Assembly: GCA_905221605.1 (NCBI GenBank)
Contig: CAJNDS010000513.1
Coordinates: 648,682-712,681 of the forward strand
Reading direction: 5' to 3'
Length of the DNA stretch: 64,000 nt
DNA from: Symbiodinium natans
Taxonomy: Eukaryota; Sar; Dinophyceae; Suessiales; Symbiodiniaceae
Part shown: piece after piece, positions 51,892 through 61,839 of the stretch
Numbering within the stretch: position 1 is the stretch's first letter
Layout: every line of letters begins with the position of its first letter
The notes under the pieces: generated by a model
What the model saw: the letters and a program-made list of their open reading frames with translations, nothing else
The model's database searches: none
Told to the model about the DNA's origin: nothing
Program-made: the position numbers and the translations under genes

Positions 51892-53782
51892 GGAGAGAGA
51901 GAGAGAGAGCGGGAGACCGGGAGACCATACGCGCTGCAAGCAAGCAAGCAAGCGAGGAAGAAGAATGAGAAGAAGAAGAAGAAGAGGAAGAAGAAGAGAT
52001 GAAGAGACCAAGAGATGAAGAGATGAAGAGATGGAGAGATGAAGAGATGAAGAGATGAAGGGATGAAGGGATGAAGGGATGAAGAGATGAAGAGATGAAG
52101 CCCTTAGGGAGTCACTCGGGGACCCTAAAGTTGTTGGTTGGCCCCAGCACCAGGCCGAAAACCCAAGAACAACGAATTTGCAACATGCAAGCTTTATCAC
52201 TTTTGAATTCTTCGCGCCTGGAGGGCCACTGTTGCGCTTGAGGCCCTAAAACGGCCTGAAGCCAAGAAGGCCTGCAAGGCCCCTTGAGGTTCAATATGGC
52301 CGAAGACCCCCCCCCTCCCCGCGAGTACTGCACGGCGTCCATCATTGTAACTACTTGCCTTACGGGTCCCCTCCTCAGAAGAAAAGAGAAAAGCACCCGG
52401 ATCGATGGGTTGCGGGTTGATCGTTTTCCTCCATGCTGTTTGAGGTCTTCGCCGGCGCTAATCACTCTTTCAACTCTTTCCTTCCACGCTAAGTTTTATT
52501 TCTCACAGCTGCAAGCTTGCTTGAGCAGTTGGCACGGCAGTGTGACAGCATGTGACAGCCCGTCTTCTTGTCCCCCCCATGCGCATGCCGTGCGTCATGA
52601 TGCAACTCAAAATGCAGTGCTCCGAATGGGAATGTTGTGTGCCGGATGTTGCCATGCTTGAGGTGCTCATGCAGCCGAGGGCAGTCAAGAGTTTGCGCGG
52701 CCTTCAAAACGACGTCGTGTAGCTTGTTGTAAATGAGGACCATTCAGCACCTAAGGTTGGCAAGCACTGTGCAGATGACTCCGGCCTTGAGACCGCATGC
52801 AGTTCGTGTCATCTCGTTGTTCTGTGTGTGACTGGAGCCTGGATTGGGTATACTGGATCCTTCAGCATTTGGCCGCGCTCAGGGAAGGGTACGACGCCAC
52901 CGGGGCCATCGAGCGTGAATGGACTGGCAGGTTGCCAGCTGGCTTGGTGCACGTACTGTGCAGATTTCCCTTTGCGAGCTGCAGTTCACAATCATGAATG
53001 ACATTCTACGACCGCCAACTCTGAGGAATCGTGGCAAGCATGTTGATCGTAGCAATTCGCCTGCCGTCAGCAGCTCGTCAACCCAGCCATTCACGACACA
53101 GCCCACGTGTCGGCATGACACTGCAAGATAGTTGCTGTAGAGTTCCGGACTTGATGTTGTGCTATTGAAACACCCCAGACCAGCAGACCTGTGAAATCTT
53201 TAAACTCCATGGCGCGGTCTTTGCAACCTGCTGCCGGTGAAGGCTGGACGTGGTTCGTGAGGGTGGAGGGCTTGCGGGAAAAAGTTCCGAGCAATCAGTG
53301 TACCACATTATGTGGTCATACGTACACAAGAGCACATGCGAGATCCTTGGGCGCCCTTTGCGCACTGATGCGGACTGCGTTTGCACAGCACCAGAGGTCC
53401 GGACGTCCTTCGCGGATTGCGTTTGTACCACAGTACCGCACAAAGCCTCCTTCGCGCCCACGCGCGGCCAAAATCCGCACGCAGGTTTCAGCTTGTGTCA
53501 TGCCGTACGCACCGAGACGGTGGTCCTTAAAAGGGTTCGTGAACTGCGCTGAAGACCCCTCGGCAACGCCTTCGGAAACTGTAGGAGTGCAACGGTTGCC
53601 CGAAAGGGTTCGGGAGTGCTTTGAGCAATGTTGAGAACTCAAAGCCAACAATGGTCTTGGAATCACATGTGCGCCTGCAGGCCCGTCGATCAGTCGCACA
53701 CAAGTAGCATGAGGCCGGTGAGTGGCTGCAGGGATGAGTCGTTCTACTGAAGAAATGCTCTGTGCAAGCTTGAATGAGTTAG
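50333..53782. other. Repeat-rich stretch without a supported gene
   Basis: Holds GA microsatellites (50889-50920, 51858-51912), an A/G-rich AAAGAAAT tract (51342-51465) and an 8-base GATGAAGA repeat (52006-52101). Open frames across these are Arg/Glu or Ser/Leu repeats. Between them are short conflicting frames (53191-53634 plus, 53316-53822 minus) with no motif. Confidence 0.4.
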
Positions 53783-53999
53783 GTTCGGCATCGAGTATGC
53801 AGCTGCAGAGATTGCGCAGCATGTCGCGAGCTTGACCATCAGATTAATAAGGCATCGTGAGCAGATCATGAGGGTGTTGCAAGCGCTGTGTCTTGAGGCT
53901 TCTTCTGAAAGCCTTTGGGTGGCCAAGCGCATAGAATTTGTTTCTTCTCAGTTGTCGCAAAGGATATGGTGCAAATTTGTGGGATGTGCAGCAGTTTAA
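53783..53999 (+). CDS. Exon-like frame, long amphipathic helix
   Basis: After GAGTTAG| reads FGIEYAAAEIAQHVASLTIR, LIRHREQIMRVLQALCLEAS and SESLWVAKRIEFVSSQLSQR to TAA. Almost entirely helical with heptad-like spacing. No family recognised. Good composition, and the frame is uninterrupted from acceptor to stop. Confidence 0.45.
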
Positions 54000-55242
54000 A
54001 GCGTCAGGTCATCGATTCCAACGTTTACGATGTTACGGAGTTTCGGACCATGCATCCCGGCGGCTCGGCCATCCAACAAGGGGTGCTGCAATGAGTTCAG
54101 TCTCCCTTGCTTCAGCGGTCGGGCTGACAATGGCTGACAGGTGGTGCGCAGATCTTGTTGCAGCATTTCCCTCGGTGGAGTTGTTACAGTCATGGGCCTG
54201 TGTCGTTTCGCCCTGTGATGAGGCATGGTGGATCTGATGCAACGATACCAGCTCAATCTGCACACGGCACTAGCAAGAAGGCTCGAAGCTTGATGTCCCG
54301 AGCTTAACAACGCCTGTAGTAACCCAAGCAAGATTTGCGGTGACAGGGCTGACTAAGTTGCAAGGTCGAGATATTGTATTGGCAGAATAGCGGCTGGCCG
54401 GAATCTGAGCCTGCATTCCATTGCATTTCATTTGAGAAAACATTGTCAAACCGAAGTTTCCCACACAGTCCCCGCTCGACCATCCTCAGATTTAAGTCTG
54501 AACTCGCGAGCAAGGTGAAGCGCTTTCCGCCAACAAGGCCGCGTTTGGTGTATGCTCTGGACGATTGTTGCTGTCACACCGGGCAGGCTGTTCCTGTTCA
54601 AGACCTTGGCAAGAGTGCCTTGGAGCTTTGAGAAAACAGTGATTTCACTTGGTGATGCTGTAAAGATCATGATGCCATTGGGCGGAGATTGAAAACGCCA
54701 TGAAACCTTCGAAGAACGAAACCTCCGAAGAAAGCGGACATTCAGGGTCAAGGAGTCTTCTCTTAAGGGACCGGAGCCCAAAGGTTTCTGGTCTTTCTTT
54801 CTTTGCCACATCAATTTAGTAACCATGTTCAGACAATGAGAACCGCCTGGGCTTTCTAGTCGTAAGCAATACCATGCGGAGCTCATCTGCAAACTAGGAA
54901 CTAGTAGGGAGGTGGTCTTTGTACAGGGACAGGTTTGCAAGCTCAACTTCCAAGCCCCCTCGCCCCCAAAAACGGTTTTGGGCCCCTTTCTAATGCCCGG
55001 GGAGAGGTGAGTAAATTAACGACAGTGCCACATTGCCTCCTTTCCGCTAAACTCGAAAACACATGTGGTGGGTCAAGAATGGCAGGTTTGGGAGGCGTAT
55101 TCAGCTAGGCGAACGAACGATGCACGAACCTGTCAGGTGCCGTTGCCGCTGAGGCTCCTGCCAAGGCTCGGGCATCACGTGCTCCTCTGTCACCATGCCT
55201 TCGTCTTTTGCAGCTACATATGGACGCAGCAGATTCTGTGAG
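54000..55242. other. Unassigned
   Basis: Short frames on both strands without motifs. A small perfect palindrome, CCAAAAACGGTTTTGG with one unpaired base, lies near 54966. No other structure seen. Confidence 0.35.
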
Positions 55243-56096
55243 GTTGTTGCTTTGGAGGACCTGGCTGACAGTTCGGTACTAAGATGAGTGGCCAGCGTTT
55301 TGAGATGAGAGCTCAAGGACGGCATCCGAAACTGCAGGTGGAGATGTGCTACCCACGCCCAGCAAGGCAGCACCCAGCAAGGCAAAGATCAGGGATGATC
55401 ATTAGGGGTTGGCAGGCATGATGATGCTCTGGCCATGGCTTGCAGGTGATAGCTTTGGAAGAGCTTGGAAACGGCTCCAAGCTTACAGTTTCAAATAGTC
55501 TTGGTTTCGCTACGCCGATGCCTCGATGAGCTAAGGGCACGAGGCTGCGCAGCCGAAGAAGGCCATGGACATCTTAAATGAGTCTGTAGAGCTGACATGA
55601 GCTGACATGAGTCTGACATGAGCTGACATGTGTGCAGGTAGTTGCACTGGAAGACCTGGGGCAGAGCTCTGCTCTGAGTGCTCTGAGCGCAATGTTACAC
55701 AGTGTTGCAACATGCTGGAGACTGGGCAGTAGAATGGCCTTTTTTTGCTTCAGGTGACATTCCTGCTGAAACCAAGCCAGCGAGCAAGGCCGTGTTTCAG
55801 TGGCAAACGGCTCGTGGGAGCGTGTGAACATTCTGGTCCTCTGCAGGTAGTTGCGTTGGAGGAACTTGGCAGTACCTTGCTCGGTGATGACAACGGTGCT
55901 TGCGTGTACCCCGAAGTCACAACCTTCTTGGGAGAGATTTGGTTTTGCCAGCATCACATGATTAGACAGGTGATTCACCTGCGAAAGGAGCGCGGCACGC
56001 TGGATGACCCAGGAATCAGGCAGCAAAGGCAATGCTTCTCGGGGCTTGATCTGAGGTTGTGGCGCTTGAAGATCTCGCAGATGGTACGTTGCTGAG
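55243..56096 (+). CDS. Array of five short exons encoding a VVALEDLG peptide repeat
   Basis: Five exon-like pieces start at 55243, 55446, 55638, 55847 and 56056, spaced 203, 192, 209 and 209 bp, each right after CAG| or GAG|. They read VVALEDLADSSVL, VIALEELGNGSKLT, VVALEDLGQSSALS, VVALEELGSTLLGD and VVALEDLADGTLL. The sequence between them is not similar, apart from a GAGCTGACAT repeat at 55591-55630. This fits a peptide repeat encoded one unit per exon, with diverged introns. Exon 3' ends are uncertain. The repeat does not match a family I recognise. Confidence 0.55.
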
Positions 56097-56215
56097 ACTC
56101 GGACCGTCCTGCCATGCTCGCATGAGTGCGAACCAGAAACCCGCACTCCAGGCGAGTCAGAAAGTCAACGAACCTAGTGTTGCTGTCCGACTTCTTGAAC
56201 ACCATTTTTGTTTAT

Positions 56216-56300
56216 AGGTTATTTAGGGCTTAGGAAATTTTAGGTTCTTTTTGTTCAGGGTTGAAGGTTACGGTTTTTAGGGTTAGGATTTTTGCGGTTT
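56216..56300. repeat. Degenerate TTTAGGG block, opposite orientation
   Basis: Words TTAGGGCTTAGG, TTTAGGTTC, TTTTAGGGTTAGG within about 85 bp. The G-rich strand is here on the plus strand, unlike all other telomere-like blocks in the window. Decayed, so the call is weaker. Confidence 0.6.
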
Positions 56301-57639
56301 CTGATTTTGGTGATGTTTTGTTTGTTTTTTCGAGTCTTGGGGTGTCATGGTTAAAATTTTCGTTTGTTTATATTTGGTCGGGTGGTTGTATTTTGTTGTT
56401 CTTGGTGTTTTTTGCAGTTCTTGGTGTTTTTAGAGGTTCTTGGTTTTCATGGTTTTTCAGGTTGTTGGGCGTAGCCTCTCTCTCGCTCTGTCCCCTCCTT
56501 GCATTTCTACACCTTCTGACTTGGCACCGTCCTGTCTCGACTCTCGCCCATGGTATTTCCGAATTCGCGCGGTATGTTTTTGATTGAGGATTCGGCCTTT
56601 TCCATCGGGATTCTCTGGCATTTTCCGACTCACGTGGCACCCTTCAGGTCAAGCAGTGGTCCGACCCAGCAAGGCTGTGTGGTTTAGCTAATTACTGCCA
56701 GTCACAGGTACAGTATCTGTTGCGCACGATATGAGCCAACGCGGTGCGAGTGCAGGTTCCCACCTTCAAAGAGCCTTCCCGAAGCAGCATCCTCAGTTCC
56801 TTTGCAAGTTGTCACAGACTGTTAGAGACATTTGCTTCAGTATGTTTCAGTCTGCAGCAATTACTAAAGATTTAGCAATCACAGCGTGGCAGGTGAAGAT
56901 CAAGATGCCTCTGACGAAAGTGGAGGAGAGTCAGGCGATTTTGTTTCGCAAGCGGATCTGGAAGAGGAGGCCAATGCCTCAGCGTGACATAGCGGCCTTT
57001 ATGGGGCTGTGCAAGAGACACTTCTGTTTCGGCAGCAGTTTGCAGGGTCGGTTCGAATGGACAGCACGATTCGTTGCCTTGCTACTTGTGTTCTGCTGCT
57101 GAATAAATTGCGTGCTTTCGGGTGAGAGCCAACATGGTGTGACAAAAAGAGTGAAGAGGGATCCCGTCGGAAAGGCGCTGAAGGGGGGAGCTCTAGGCTT
57201 GCAAGACCAGAAAGCTCTGCACCAAGTAGTTCTTCATAGTGGTTTTTCAATGGTTTACTCGTGTTTCTGCATTTTCTAGATATGTTCTTATTTCATGATC
57301 GCTGCCCAGGGGTCGTTACAGAACCAGCGAAGGTCGATTTTGCACACACAGTACAGTTGGAAAATCGTCTAACCAAAGGTGTTTCCATGATTTACCAACC
57401 TTGGTTCCCCCTCCGTACTGCCAGCAGCCCAGAAGCTTTTTCAGTAAACGTCAGAAGCCAGAACGTTATCAGTTATCACACTTGAATCCTGCCTCTTGCA
57501 AGACACCTGGACTGAGGCAGCCAACGCTGCTCGCTGGCGGCTCATGTCAGCCAACGTGTTGACTCGTTCGCGGACGTGTCTTGAAAGGGTCAGCTCGCGG
57601 ACGTGTCTTGAAAGGATTTGACATGGTGCAAGCTAAGGC
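56301..57639. other. Unassigned, with possible exons
   Basis: After GTGCAG| (56756) one frame reads VPTFKEPSRSSILSSFASCH. After GTGGCAG| (56893) two frames compete: VKIKMPLTKVEESQAILFRK and an acidic EDQDASDESGGESGDF. Neither is recognised. 56230-56460 is T/G-rich with no gene. Confidence 0.3.
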
Positions 57640-58089
57640 ATGAAGTTGCTGTTGGACAGCTGGGCCCTTGCCAACAAGGTTGAGGCCAACGATCCAAGAG
57701 CCTGGAACGTTGTAGAATGGAAAATGGGACGCAATAGAACAGATTCACCCAAAAGAGAGCCCGCCGGATGGCGGATGGGTCAGGACGAAACCGGTGCGCA
57801 GACCAAGGCAAGGATGTACCGCGTTCTATGCACGAGCGCACGATGCACGGTGGACGCATGGGCGATGGGCGAGCGACACGCGGGTGATGCCGAGGGCGCA
57901 ATCGGAGTTCTGCCTTTTTTTGAGGCAGACGCACCAGAAGATGAGGACTCCTGTGAGATCGAGGTTGAAACAGACGACAAGGTGCTTCTAGCCGCATGTG
58001 TTCGTGCCAATCGCCTTGAAGCAAGTTGTCAAGCAGCAGCCAAGGCCCCTAAGAAGAGCAGATGGGCCATGGGCTCACTCAAGGGTTGA
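57640..58089 (+). CDS. Hypothetical protein, acidic C-terminal half
   Basis: 149 codons from ATG: MKLLLDSWALANKVEANDPR, later GVLPFFEADAPEDEDSCEIE and VETDDKVLLAACVRANRLEA, ending in a basic KAPKKSRWAMGSLKG. A minus frame covers the same DNA but is Arg/Pro/Ser-rich and less likely. Could be one exon or an intron-poor gene. No family recognised. Confidence 0.4.
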   Translation: MKLLLDSWALANKVEANDPRAWNVVEWKMGRNRTDSPKREPAGWRMGQDETGAQTKARMYRVLCTSARCTVDAWAMGERHAGDAEGAIGVLPFFEADAPEDEDSCEIEVETDDKVLLAACVRANRLEASCQAAAKAPKKSRWAMGSLKG

Positions 58090-58783
58090 TGCTTCGGACC
58101 TCTGCGATCCTCTGCAGACCAAGGCCAAAATGAAAGACTGGGGAATGCAGCGCAGCATGGAGTTCAAAGGAGCCTAAGTGTGCCACAAGTGCAGCCACTG
58201 CAGTCACGAAAGCTAGCTCCTGGGAGCGTGCGGAAGCTTGTCGTTTTCCAATCAATCCTTTTTTCGTTTTTTTTTTAATCTCTCTCTCTCTCTCTCTCTT
58301 TCTCATTGTGTCTCAAGTGTTTCAGGTGGGTCCAAAGGCGACCGTGGGCCTTATGGTGGCACGAAACGCAACTCGCTAACGGTGTGCGAAAGGGGGGAGG
58401 GCAACCCCCACCTTACATGATCGATTCCATAAAACTTAACGCTTCCCCGCCCCCCCGCGAAAAGGTGGAACACGCAAGCAGCCTGTAGATTTCAGCACAT
58501 ATGCACACACATGCAAAGCAGATCGGTAGATGCTCTTCGCTGCCGGAGTATTTGGTGGCACTCACCCGGAACCCCAAAGCGTGCACAAGCTTGTTGAGAT
58601 ACGCAGGCGACATTCAGACTTCAGCAGGCAAATTGCGGTTTCCGTGCCCGCTCCGCGCATAAAAGCAACGGCACGTGTCTAGCTTTCGTAGTCACAGTCT
58701 ACTGAGCGTGGAGCGGCGCAGAAGGTGATCCCAGAACTCTGCCTATCAGGACGCAGGGGAAGTGCGGAGCAAGTTTCTGCATC
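58090..58783. other. Spacer with a CT microsatellite
   Basis: A T-run followed by (CT)n at 58262-58304. No gene recognised; short frames only. Confidence 0.4.
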
Positions 58784-58931
58784 CATGGATGAGTCGGTGC
58801 ATGATAAAGAGGAAACGGTCGCAGCCTCAAGCCAATGGACGTGGAAGTGCTATGCACTTGTATCGATTGATGCGGAAGGTGCAGAACTTGCTGGGCAGCA
58901 AGGTGTCGACCTGAGCCAAGCAGAGATAAGG
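58784..58931 (+). CDS. First exon candidate of a multi-exon gene
   Basis: From an ATG: MDESVHDKEETVAASSQWTW, KCYALVSIDAEGAELAGQQG, VDLSQAEI. To continue in frame with the exon at 58991 it would have to end ATAAG|GAGAAC, a GA donor, a non-canonical type reported in dinoflagellates; this is inference. Function unknown. Confidence 0.35.
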
Positions 58932-58990
58932 AGAACGTGCTGATATTGTAGCCTCATGCCCACACAATGCCCACACATTCATGTCGGGAG

Positions 58991-59138
58991 GGCACGGTTG
59001 AGCCGCTTGGCTTGGTACATTGGGTACATGCTCGAGCGGTTGAATTCTGATGCAGTTCAGGTTCCGGCGACGTATCAGGAGATGTTCGAATTCAATGCCA
59101 CTGTCATGGGTTTCGGGAAGCACAGATGGCTTCGAGAG
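58991..59138 (+). CDS. Internal exon, unrecognised
   Basis: Between TCGGGAG| and GAGAG|GTAGGA reads ARLSRLAWYIGYMLERLNSD, AVQVPATYQEMFEFNATVMG, FGKHRWLRE. Ends in phase 0 at a good donor; the next exon at 59200 starts in phase 0. Intron is 61 bp. Confidence 0.5.
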
Positions 59139-59199
59139 GTAGGATGCTGAGGACAGGCCTTGATTCACTATGAGTCATCTTCGCTGCGTGTGCAAGCAG

Positions 59200-59263
59200 G
59201 TAAACAGATCTTTCGATGACATCGTGAAGCATGCCGGCAACACTTCCCGACTGCAGGAAGAGT
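59200..59263 (+). CDS. Internal exon, unrecognised
   Basis: After GCAAGCAG| reads VNRSFDDIVKHAGNTSRLQE and E, ending with one base before GTGAGG, a consensus donor. Phase 1 matches the best frame of the next exon at 59340. Intron 59264-59339 is 76 bp, GT-AG. Confidence 0.5.
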
Positions 59264-59339
59264 GTGAGGTGCGCGGGTTGGGAAGTGTGCGGAGAGTCGT
59301 TTCTCTCGTGCACGGCATCGGTGTTTTCCTATCTTGCAG

Positions 59340-59482
59340 GTTCTGGCGCTACGGATCTGCAAAACAGCCGGGATCCGAAGTTCGAGCAAGCAGCTTCTTG
59401 CATCTTATCGGCCTTCGAATCTGCAGCTAAAGGTGGATGGGGAGGTGAATCTGTCTATGTACCGGTCGGTGCGCCTGAGAAG
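59340..59482 (+). CDS. Internal exon, unrecognised, GGESVYVP motif
   Basis: In the phase set by the previous exon it reads CSGATDLQNSRDPKFEQAAS, CILSAFESAAKGGWGGESVY, VPVGAPEK. GGESVYVP loosely resembles the GGxxxYIP turn of Mor/Rha-type DNA-binding proteins, but eight residues are not enough to assign that. The 3' end is approximate. Confidence 0.4.
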
Positions 59483-59974
59483 AGCCGCTTGAAGTTGAGA
59501 TGCCGCTTGGAGATCTTCGATTCTTGGCAATGCAGGCGATGCTGGCTGCACTTCGATCGATGCTTCCGAAGGCGCACGGTCTCACAGTCTTCCCATGAGA
59601 CTCATGTGACATCGCTGCAAGCCAACGAAGCACTCGATAGACCTGGGATCCCAACCACGAGACAGTGTGGAACTGGCTCTGGGAGAGTGCCTGCCTTCCC
59701 AGACGTTTCCAGTTCAGTGAATGCTCGAAGCCTTGGTAGCACGAAGAGACAGCAAGGTTGAGAAAAATCTCCGCGAGATTCTGTACAAGCCGCGGGCGTG
59801 GGAGTGCGAAGCCTAGATGGAAATATCTCCGAACCACGACGGCTAAATTGCCGTCTTTACGCTTTTTTTCTCTTGGACCATCCGCGCACACCAGGCCGGA
59901 GCTGCTGCGACTCATGTCACTCTGGTCTGAGGCCAGGTCACTGAAGAATCTCACGTGTTCATTCTGTGCAACAT

Positions 59975-60136
59975 ATGATGACGCAAAAGCTCCATATGAA
60001 GGATGAGAAGGTGGACCTGCGCAACGAGGTCTACGTCCGCTTTTTCCAGGTGGCGCCACAGGGCCAGGACGGAAGAGAGGGCACAGCAGAGGCGACAGCC
60101 ACTGTAGAAATAACTAGCAGAGCGAGCCTACCATGA
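59975..60136 (+). CDS. Exon-like frame, unrecognised
   Basis: MMTQKLHMKDEKVDLRNEVY, VRFFQVAPQGQDGREGTAEA, TATVEITSRASLP to TGA. The strand-like alternation and charged start are coding-like. Possibly a later exon of the gene at 58.8-59.5 kb. Confidence 0.35.
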   Translation: MMTQKLHMKDEKVDLRNEVYVRFFQVAPQGQDGREGTAEATATVEITSRASLP

Positions 60137-60370
60137 TCCATGATTCTGAGGGTCGCCGAACTGCCTTGGCACCCAGAACCCTGCAAAAAGGCTCCAGGAT
60201 TTCAGGAAACTTTTCTCTTAACTCGTGCCGAAAACACAGGCAGACTTCTTCGCCCGTGTCTCCAGATACTCCACACTGTGCGCTCCACCAATCTGTTGGA
60301 ATGGGGCTAGAATTCCAGCGCGGCGGAATTTGTTTGGAGGAATAGGGCCTGGGCCAGATCCAAGTTTGCG

Positions 60371-60598
60371 TTGCTGAGCATTGAGCCCGCGAGCCCTTGC
60401 TGGAAACACTTGTGCCGAATCCTGAAGCAGCCTTGCTCAGATGATAAATTTGTTCTTGAGCCCTCTGGCATGTTCATGCCGAGAGTGATGGAGGAGTTCT
60501 TCAAGCAGTCGAACACCAGGCTACACTTCATCGCCACGCGGGCGATGGACATGACGTCTGGGGCCTGGCCTGGTCACATGAGATGCAAGGCGCTGTAG
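60371..60598 (+). CDS. Exon-like frame, unrecognised
   Basis: 75 codons with SPCWKHLCRILKQPCSDDKF, VLEPSGMFMPRVMEEFFKQS and NTRLHFIATRAMDM. Even composition and no low complexity. No family recognised and boundaries unknown. Confidence 0.3.
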   Translation: MLSIEPASPCWKHLCRILKQPCSDDKFVLEPSGMFMPRVMEEFFKQSNTRLHFIATRAMDMTSGAWPGHMRCKAL

Positions 60599-61609
60599 TA
60601 CACAATTGATCAACATGTTGCCTTCTCAAGGTCTGAGCTACTGGCTGACCCCTGGGAGATGGCAGTGGGCCCTGAACTCCTGTACCGCCGAGATGTGCCA
60701 AGTGTGTGTGCTTTTCCAAGACCGAGCAGATCTCTGCCCTCGGTCTGCGCCATGTGGGTGCAAGCCCTAGATGCGAGAGCTTTGCGATGGCAAGGGATAG
60801 TTTGGCAAGGATGCCCCTACCAACAGTACCAACCTTGCATCAAGGTTACGGAATCCCTACCCATCTCATTGGCCCGTTTGCGAATGCCTTCGTGGAGGAC
60901 TGCAGTTGTAGGCTACGCGCCTCACCTAGAAGTTGTTCTCATGCACAGCAGGTTCTGCACGAAGCCGCGCCCAAAGAGACTGAAGCTCTCGAAGCCTTTA
61001 GGCACTTCCAATTTTCCACGCATTGCACGAAAGAGTCGAGATCATTCAGTGTTCACATCGAGCAAAATCGAGCAGACAGGTGGTCCGTCCTGCTGGTTGC
61101 AAAAATTCTGATTCGGGTCATTGAAGAGGGCGCCACAATTGTGCGGCTGCCCAGAGCGCTGAGAGAGCACCGAGAGCACCTGTCAAAGTGTCAAAGTGTG
61201 AGAAGGAATCTCGAAGTCTCTAAGCTTGAATGTCACATGATGGTACTCTGGCACTCTGCCATCAGGTGATGAAAGCAATCAATGCAAACTCGGCCCTGCC
61301 TCACTGACACGCATTCTTTTTTTCGCGCATGTCACGCATGTGGAGTCCGCCTTGGATCTGAAGGGGGCCCCAAGCTGCCAGTTACGGTTTCATGCAGGCA
61401 GCTCAGAAAGGCTGTAGCCTTGGCTCCTCGCGGTGAGCGTGCACAGTGGTTGCCACGCCCTTACGGCAGACCTATCTTGCAGCGGACATGCGTCGAGAAG
61501 CTCCGAATTTGCGGCATGAGTCTACATTTCCGCATCAGATGCTAGCAGAATCTGGAACGGCAGCTGTCGTGTTTCCCGAGTAGCCACACGGACGAGAAAG
61601 GATCAATAG
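60599..61609. other. Unassigned
   Basis: Overlapping plus frames (60659-61111, 60706-61269) each look partly coding, for example WSVLLVAKILIRVIEEGATI near 61085, but neither is convincing over its full length. Nothing else seen. Confidence 0.3.
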
Positions 61610-61839
61610 GTGTAAGTTCCCTGTACGGCCTGGACGATCACGTACGTGTTGATGAAGATGAGGGAGGATACAACGCATACGACTTCAAGGTTCAGGAAGT
61701 GCCAAGCACAGACAGCCAATCCAACCAGTCGAAAATCGGAAGCTCGAGACACTTCGTTGGAAAGCACAGGGATCAGGGAATGGCTAAAGTGGTCACAGCA
61801 CGCACGTCCCTCCGTGCGTGGTCTTTGGGGAGGGCTTAG
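61610..61839 (+). CDS. Exon-like hydrophilic frame with an antisense hydrophobic partner
   Basis: After ATCAATAG| reads SSLYGLDDHVRVDEDEGGYN, AYDFKVQEVPSTDSQSNQSK and a basic end to TAG. The opposite strand (61603-61848) is open for 81 codons and reads like membrane segments (LVGLAVCAWHFLNLEVVCVV, SSLIFINTYVIVQAV). Because neighbouring exons are on plus, that strand is preferred, but the choice is not safe. Confidence 0.35.

Noticed and set aside
53316-53822. 168-codon minus frame
   Set aside because: No motif, overlaps a 147-codon plus frame and a better-supported plus exon at 53783; treated as chance.
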